Positions 53,483 through 62,400 of a DNA stretch of 64,000 nucleotides are shown one piece after another (within the stretch, counting starts at the first letter, position 1; the number at the start of each line of letters is the position of its first letter). The notes under the pieces are model-generated. The model was given only the letters and a program-made list of their open reading frames with translations. It ran no database searches and was not told the origin of the DNA. The stretch comes from Marinicella meishanensis (GTDB lineage: Bacteria > Pseudomonadota > Gammaproteobacteria > Xanthomonadales > Marinicellaceae): the NCBI RefSeq assembly GCF_019931145.1, contig NZ_JAIOUV010000001.1, forward strand, positions 496,001 through 560,000, given 5' to 3'. The position numbers and the translations under genes are program-made.

Positions 53483-56400
53483 ATGGAGCACACAATGTCA
53501 CACCGCACCGGATTGATTTATTCCCTCATCATCACATTGGTTTTCAGCACATTCATCACCCAGGCTGATGAAATCGTGGTCCCCGAAGCCATCAAAAGCC
53601 AAATCACCACCCAGGTGATGACCGAGTTGGGCTACCTGGATGCAGCGGAGGTCGAGTCCAGAATCCGCTTGTGGAAATTGGATCAGACCCAGCCCAGAGC
53701 GTCCGGCGAATTGACCGCCCAAGGTAACTGCAGTGGCAACTGCGAACAAACCGGCGGTGATGCCGCTTTGCCGATGCCGCGCAATGTCAAAATCAAAGGC
53801 AAACAAAACGAGGGCCAATTCACGCAAAACCTGATCATCAAATGGAAGCGCCCTGAGGCCTTGCCCGATGGTTCCAACCTGAAGCTCAAAAACTACCGCA
53901 TCAGTTTGTCCAAAGACGGGCAAACCTTTGAGAAGTACAAAGTCAAAGCCAAATTCAAAAACAACGGCAAACCCAGAAAACACCAAAAACTCAAACTGCG
54001 CCGCATGGAAGCCGGCCAATACACCGTCCAAGTCAGGGCTGTTTACCAAACCACGGGTGACAACGAATCGGCTCAAAAAGCCGGGATTGGCCTGAAATCA
54101 TCCAGTTCAGGCAGCATGTGGGCTGGGGGTGAAGGGGGCGTCATCGGCGGGCCAGACCCCACCACCGTGGCTGGCTTGGATCAGAACGGCGCTTTGTATG
54201 CCTGCATCATTGCCGATGGTTATGCCCAGGTCAATGGCCAAAAAGTCAAAGCCACTGACAACACCTACCTCAGTGACATCTATTTGGTGGATTGCATCGG
54301 TGGTGGCATGACCCAAGATGACATCGATGACCTCAATTTACTGACCGGCTTGAGCACCCTAAACATCACCAACAACCCGTCGGTCACCGACATCAATGGC
54401 CTGGGGCAATTGGTCTTGCTCGAATACCTGAACATCAGCCAGAATCCACAGCTTGACATCACGGCCCTGGAACAACAAAAAAATCATTTTGACAGCCTGG
54501 AAACCCTGGTCATGACCAACATGGCTTTGACTGCCATCCCGGAAGTGCCCGATGCCGTTGATTTCCTGGACCTGAGTCTGAACCAAATCACTGGCAACAC
54601 CGGTGGCACCTTGCCGCCAGCGGTGATCAGCAATGCCTTTGACTCATTGATTTTGGATGACAACGAAGCGGCGGGTCAGCCCACCGTCAATGACGCCTTG
54701 CTCAGCTCTCTGTCTGATCGAGAAATCAAAACCATCAGTGCCCGCAACAGTGCCGCCACCGACATAGACCTGCTGTCCGGGGTCACCAATTTGCACAACC
54801 TGGACCTGTCTGGAGCGCCGCTGGCAGGCACCCAAAACATCGAGAACTTCACCGGTTTTTGTGCCTTGACCATCCAACAAAGTCAAATGACCAAGTTGAA
54901 ACCGGCCCGACCCATCCAGTTCCTCAATTTGGCCAGTAACACCGAGCTGAAAAACATCCAGCCAACCACGGCCACTAGCTACCGCCCTTTGGAAACCAGT
55001 TTCCTCAACTCCGATCAAGTCGAGTGTCACAATTATTATGAGACCATCGACAACCAGGCCACACCCCTGACCGACATGACCGGCATCCAGGTCACCATGC
55101 CTGATGGTTCTGTGGCCAACGCCCCGGCATGCCCAATCATCAACCAAGCCGCCGAATTGACCGCCGCCACCCAATGCCGCCCCAACAGGGTGCAAGAACT
55201 GGCCGTCTATGAAGACATCCCCAGCGCCCGCCGCTACATCACCTGGCAACCCAACAGCAGCCATGACTACGACCGCTGGGGCGTCACCCACTACCTGATC
55301 CAAGCCCACAAAAATGGTGCCCTGATCGATCAACACACCCAGCTGTACGACGCCCAAGGCAACATCCCAACACATGTGCAAGAACACAGTCTGGAGGCTG
55401 ATGAGTATTTTGTTCAGGCGTGTATTGGTGACAATTGTGGCTACAACAAAGTTGACTCAGCAGCATTTGACCAGGGCTTGAGGACACCCCACGATTTGAA
55501 TCAACAATGGTCGGTCAATAACGAGTATTTCAACATTTCATTTGATTATGAGTTACCGCCAAATGTGAATGCCTATCCAGATTACTTTGAAGTTTTGTCA
55601 TCATTTCCGCAAGCGGATGGTTCATATTTGGTGGCCACTGTTCTGTTCAATCAATCCCCTTGGATAACGATTGACCTTGCTCGCAACAATGTGATGGGAA
55701 CGGCATTCAAAGTTCGGGCTTGTAGTGACGACATGGGCTGTTCTCACTATGAATCCATCATCATTGAAGAGCCCGTGATAGCAGATCCAACCATAGCCCA
55801 TGTGCAAAACGTCACCGCGACCACCAATGGCGTCGATGAAATCATTCTGAATTGGGATTTTGGCAGTGCTTCAGCTGCTGACATTGAATTGGTTGAATAC
55901 ATCAAGATCACTGAAAAGCAACCCAAAAGCATTGAATCGTGGGACATTTCCGATGGGCACCCCCCCACCCAAGGCAGTTTGTTGACTTTCAACACACACA
56001 AAATCGATGGCACTTTGAAGCTCAGTCGATTTGCCTGGGGATATTATGATTACACCTTGGAGTCATGTCGCAAAGTATCAGGAGAAGAAGTTTGCTCAAG
56101 TATTCAAGCCTCCCCGCCAAATGCAGCCAATGGTCACTCATTGTTGTTGGCCAGAACTGACATCAATGCAAACAGCTTGCCAGCTCCCATACAATTAGAA
56201 TCCACGGCGGAAACTGAGTGCTTGGATCACAGGGGGTGTCCTCCAGGTCAGTTGAGCCAATCCTCTCAGCTCAAATGGCAATTGGATCCCACATCAGCCA
56301 AACCCGACTACTTTCTGGTCGAATCAGTGGCTGGCTCTTATGGACAGAATGTACCCACATGTCAATCGAATGATGTTGAATTACAAAAAATCGGAGAGGA

Positions 56401-59400
56401 AGTGCAATGGCAAACCGTCACCCGCACATACCAAGAGTTCAAGGTTGATGCCAGCAGTTTGGATGAGGATAATGCCAGTAAGTGGACTTCTTTGGGTGCA
56501 TGTGACTCCTTGTTTTTTGAGGGGTACGACTCAACCCATACTTCAACCCTGGGAAGGTTTGAAGTCAAAGCCTGTATCAATGGCGTGGGCTGTGGTGAAG
56601 CAGAATCCATTCAATGTGACATGTGTGAAACGGAAGAACCAGACTCAGGAACCACATTCACCCCAATCCCACAAGGCCCAGGCGCTTTGAGCCCAGGCGC
56701 GTTCTGGCATCCCGGTTTGGGCGGCACCGGTTGGCACTTTTTTTGGGTCAATGGCCTCAGCCAAACAGCCAAAGATGGCCGATACGGAAAAGCTTATGAC
56801 TTGGTGGGCTACTGGTTTTCTTTCCGCTATTTGAAAGAGGAAAAAATTTGGACGCCTGCATGGTATGAAGCCCGTTTGAGCCAAAAAGTTGAAGGCAGCA
56901 ACAGTGTTTATTATCAAGGCAACCTCTATTTTCACCAAAAACAAGGCGCAGTGATCAATGAAATTGACACCGGTAATGTCCAGTTGGAGTTAGGCAATGA
57001 TAACAAGCATGCCACATTGGTGTTGGATTTGGATTACAGCCATGGCCTGTTTTCTGATGAGGGGACCTCAGAAAATGTCTGGCCTTATGAACGCGACACG
57101 CTAAACCCATCCATGCTGAGGCTTGAAATCAATGACCTTGCCCTTGATATGTTGGATACGGATCGATTCAGTCCACACAATGACAATGACCATTATTCAG
57201 GTTTGTGGCAGTATGGTGAAAACCCTGCAGAACCCATTTCCAGTGCAGAAGTGAGTCTCTTGTCTTGGATTCAAGGCGGTCTGGAAAATGAATTGTTTGC
57301 TTTTTTTGATCAAGCCGGCAATCCCATTTGGGCTTATTCTCAGTCCTGTCCGCAGGATGAAATTGAGGAAGATTCTGCTTGTAATCAACATTTTGATCAT
57401 GAGGATGTCAACCCTCCGATCAACCCGTCACCCATTCCACCAGCCACCTATTTTGATCAGTTTGAGCCCGAAAGCTTTTCCCAAACCAGCACCCTATTTA
57501 CCTTTAAACAGGGCTTCAACCCCCTGATCCAACCCCATAATGAGTGGATTTTTGAGGTACAAAGAGAATACGTGGGCCAATTTGGTCGAGCTTTTGAGTT
57601 TGATTTCATACAGGATGAGGAAAACTACATTGATCCCCATCAACGGGCCAATGCCTGGGTCAAAATTCATACCAATTTGGCCACCAGCACCCCGCTTGGT
57701 AGTTATACCAGGCTCATCAAAACCGTTGATGAGCAAGGTAACAACTCACTGTATGGTTCTGATGAAAACTCCATGATTGATCTGAACAAACGGGCCAACC
57801 TACATGGCATCTTTTATGACATTGTCTACGTAGATGACATTTCAGTTGATACTTGTGATGAAAATTCCGTAGGGCCATGTGATGTGTTGTTGACTTGGTA
57901 CACCAGTGATGAATTCTTGAACTTGAAGCCCAAAGTGCAATTGGATGCCGTTGACCCAGCCAATTCAACCAATGGTATGGTAGACCTCATTCATTTGATC
58001 AATTCCGATGACATTTATTGTGGAGGAGCAGTGCCTTCGGATATGGCTTATGAACAAACCTTAGAGTGTCATTTCAAAACACCTGGAACCTACAGTTTCG
58101 AATTGCACAAGCCACAATACGAGTCTACCGAAGAGACTGAGATCATCGCGCAATACAAACCTTTAACAGTCATCGGTTGTCAAATCCCGGGCGATTGTGA
58201 TCGAGAACAAATCCAAACACCTGACCCTCAATTTGCCACATTGAATGCCGAGCTGGCTGGTACCTATCCCGGCGAAATGACTCATGAACCAGGTTCTGGC
58301 CCATTACCCGGGTCAGGCGGTGTATCTGGCGGCGCAGCCACTTATGAATTGCCCTTGACCATACCGCCGGGTCGCAATGGCATGCAACCTGCTTTGTCGA
58401 TCAACTATTCATCCAAGGGCGGCAATGGCTTGATGGGCATTGGTTGGTCAGTTTCAGCAGGCTCAGCCATTTACCGCTGTGGAAAAACCATTGCCCAAGA
58501 TGGCCAATTCCATGCCGTGGATTTTTCCAACAAAGACCGCTTGTGTTTGGATGGACAACGCCTGGTATTGGTCAGACAAAACGGCAATCCATACATCGAC
58601 ATTGGAGATACCAGCTCCGACAACGCCTACTGGTCATCAACCGCAGAATACCGCACAGAGATGGACTCATTTGCTCGGATCACGCCAGAGGGGGCCAATG
58701 GATTTAAAGTGAAAACCAAATCAGGCCGCACCAATACCTACGAACAACATGGCAGTCAACAAAGCAGCTGGCAGTTGGTGAAGGAACAAGACCCATACAA
58801 CAACTCCATCATTTACAGCTACCAAGAATTTGGCTCCCATGAATGGTTGTTGACTGAGATTCATTACACGGGCGAGGGTGATACCCTGGGCAACCGACGT
58901 GTCGAATTTGTCACCGGTGATCGATCAGTCAACGGCACCAGTGCCTATTCAAATGGATACCGAGCGGGCGAATTCAGTGAAAGCACCCGCAAACTGGACC
59001 AAATCCGCACCTGGGTGGACACTTCATTGGTGCGCACCTATGATTTGAATTACGACGTGTCAATTGCCAGTCAGGAAATCCTGTTAAACAGTGTGACCGA
59101 ATCGGTGGTGGGTGCCAACCCACGCACTTTATTCGAAGCCACCTGGTCCAATGATGACTGGGTGACCAACGGGTCCGCTTTGAGCTATCAAGACCTGATG
59201 GAAGGGATTAAACTGGAAATTGAAATTACCCCAACACCCGAAAACCTCACCAATCTGGAACTCAGTCTGGATTTCAATGGCGATGGCATCAAGGACCTGA
59301 CATATGGACCCAAAAACCCCAAACAGTCTCCAGCATCTGGGCTGGTGTTTATTGACGCTTTAGGACAAGTCAGAAAGGCATTTCATAACATCGACAACGC

Positions 59401-62400
59401 CGATTTCAAATATGCCAATAAGTTTGGAGCAGGCGACATCAACAGCGACGGGGTCAATGACTTGATCACCATGGAAATGGACTATGAGGCCCAGACCTTC
59501 CAGTTTTTCTTTCATCAACTCAAAAACGATCAAGACGTGATGAATGGATCGTCCAATTCATTTTTTGATTATTTCATATCGAACCCAATCAATCTCACTT
59601 TGGATAATGGCTTGTTTGATACCGATGGAAACGGCGTTGTGAATCTTGATGATGATTTTGATTGGGGCATCTATGACTTGAGCAAAATGAAAGTCGATCC
59701 ATTGGCCTCTGAGTATTACATCCGCGACTATGACCAGGACGGCAAAGACGATTTGCTGATTCTTGTGCAGTTGCGGACTGATCCCGCAGGCAACCCAATG
59801 AGTCGAGGTGATCGATGGAATGTCAAAAACAAACTGATTTACTTCAAAAACACCTCAAACTGGACTGTAGATACAGGTGGTGGTGAAAACCCCAACAGTT
59901 TAAGCCCTGTATTCAACTTCAACCTCAGTTTTGCAGACCCAGAAGAGTTGATCGGTGATATGGAACCGAAATTTGAACGCGAAGATGAGCCTGGTGGCAT
60001 CCGCACCCATGTGTACGACAAAATTGAGTTCATCGAAGACTTCAATGGCGATGGCATGTTGGATGTCCATGTCAAGCGCATCAGTAACTTTGGCCTGCCC
60101 AGCAGTGACCCCAATGCACCGATGATCCCAGAAGTGGCCAATGAGCGCGTTTACTTCACCACAGAATTGACCAACCCACCCACGCCACCGGTGGCCAAAT
60201 CATTCATCGAAATGGGCCTGAGTAATTTCATGTGCTGGAAAAAAGGTGCTTTGCAGGCCACACCATGTCAAGCAGCCAGTGACCCCAGCAGTTCGGCTTT
60301 CGGACCAAATAGTTTCAACTTTCAAGACGTCAACGGCGATGGATTGAAAGACCTGCTGTATTTTGATCGCGGTATCCGTGGTGAAGTCCAAGATGTACTT
60401 ACCATTGATGACGATGTCATCAGAACCTGGAAAGTGCGGCTGAATCAGGGTGCCCCCATCGATACCAGCGACAATGAGTTTGTGGGTAATTTGTTTGAAA
60501 GTTCATCCATCGATTCTGCTTTGGCCACCCCCGGAGTGGGCAACAGCGGGACCTACGATTCATACTTCTTGCCACAAGGCAATGTGTGTTCCACTTTGGA
60601 TTCTTATACCAATCATCCCGAGTACAAAAAACTGGCCCGCTTGTGTAATCCGGTGTTCCGTTCCGGGGTGAAACAAGGTGACATCAATTTCGATGGGGTG
60701 GCGGATTTGTTGTATCCAGACCACGATCAATTGCTGTTCAACCGCTGTATGACCATCCCCAGTTCATCAAACCGCTCGCCCAGCAATGAAATGTGTGACG
60801 TCGATGACGACACTTGTATCCAGGCCACTGACCGCTTGATGCTCAATGCCCTGGAGCACAGTGCCTTACACCCCTTTGTCAATAATCGGAACATAGAATT
60901 GATTGTGACCAACCAAAGTTGGTTCTTTGGAACCGGCGGTGCCAGTTGTTTGGCCGGGTCATGTGTCAACCCACCCGATGTTCAACCAGAATTCAGCGCG
61001 TCGCCTTCCTATGGGGACACTTCAGGCAATTTGATGTGCTCAAAAGTATCCAACGGCCTCACTGAAGTCGACATGTATGACGAAGCCGGTGGTTATAATG
61101 CCTTGTGGGATCGGGGTGTGTATGGTTACTCGGCGTTGACTTTCCGCTTAAAAAACAGCAATGAATTGGTCGTTGAGGAAACCGACAAAACCGAATTTTA
61201 CAGCACCCTGTTTTGGGGTGGGCCCGGTGATTTGACCGGTGATGGTGTGACCGACTTCCACAGCCCCATGGGGTGTATGCGAGAACCAGAAGGGGTTGAG
61301 TTGATTGGTTGTGACAACAGCATACTGGACACCACTGTGTTGGGCCCCAACAGCCAATTCGGCTATTCAGAAGCCCAATTGGAAGGTCCTGATGGTTTAT
61401 CAATCCAAATCAAAGACACCAACCCCATGGCCGACATGGTCACAGCCATCACCAAGCCCAACACCGGGCAGCAGTTTGAGTGGATTTATACACCGATCTC
61501 AGCAGACTTGCCAGGGCGAGATGACTTTCCCTTGTACACAACCTCAGAGCGGGCCGATGGTTGTGACAGCAACCCTGGCACCTGTGGTGACGGTTACATT
61601 GATGGTAATTTGGAAGCCATCCAATCTTACTTTTATTTCAACTCTTCCATGTATGTGGTGGCAGAAATGCGCCAATCCACGGGTTTGGTTGAAGGTGGCT
61701 TGTTCTCTGAATCATACGCAGTAACTGACAGCACACACTACAGTTATGAAGATGCAGTCTACAACAACGAAGGCCGAGGCTTCCAAGGCTTCCGCAAGAT
61801 TTCGGTCTTGACCGAACCCAATCACAGCAGAGAACTGGGTCTGAGCACCGGCTTGGGCCAAACTCTCAGTGTGTCCACCTTCCACCAGCTGTTTCCTCGA
61901 GCGGGTAAACTCGACACGGTCAAGTCTTACCAATACTTCAGTGACCAAGATCGGCCCTTGATCCAAACCACCAAATACAACTGGTCGCAGGATAATGAGA
62001 GCAATTGGATCAATCACGGGGTGTATCACTACCCCATGCGCTTACAAATCACCCGGAGTTTTGCAGAAAATCAATACGATGAAGTCAATGGCTTATTGAG
62101 TGCCCTGCAGGAAAAACGAAATTACTGTCAGGTAGGAGTCGACAGCATCGACGATTACGGCAACATTTTGTGTGCCCAAGAAACCACCACCCAATACACC
62201 CAAGTGGTGCATCATGAGACTGGTATTAACGGGATTCAAACCACTGTCAACGAGGTGGAAACCCGCAACAACTACAACAACGATGAATCGACCTGGTGGG
62301 TCGATAAACTCATCGACAGTCAAGTGGTATTGAAAAAAACCTCAGACACCGGTGATTTGGCTGACGGCGTTTATGACAGCAAAACCACCACCACGGTGTT

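Noticed and set aside
54644-55387. Minus ORF of 247 codons
   Set aside because: Shadow of the giant plus-strand gene. Val/Gly/Asp-rich, without a ribosome site.
58440-58712. Plus-strand ORF within the giant gene
   Set aside because: In the +1 frame relative to the giant gene, which stays open throughout.
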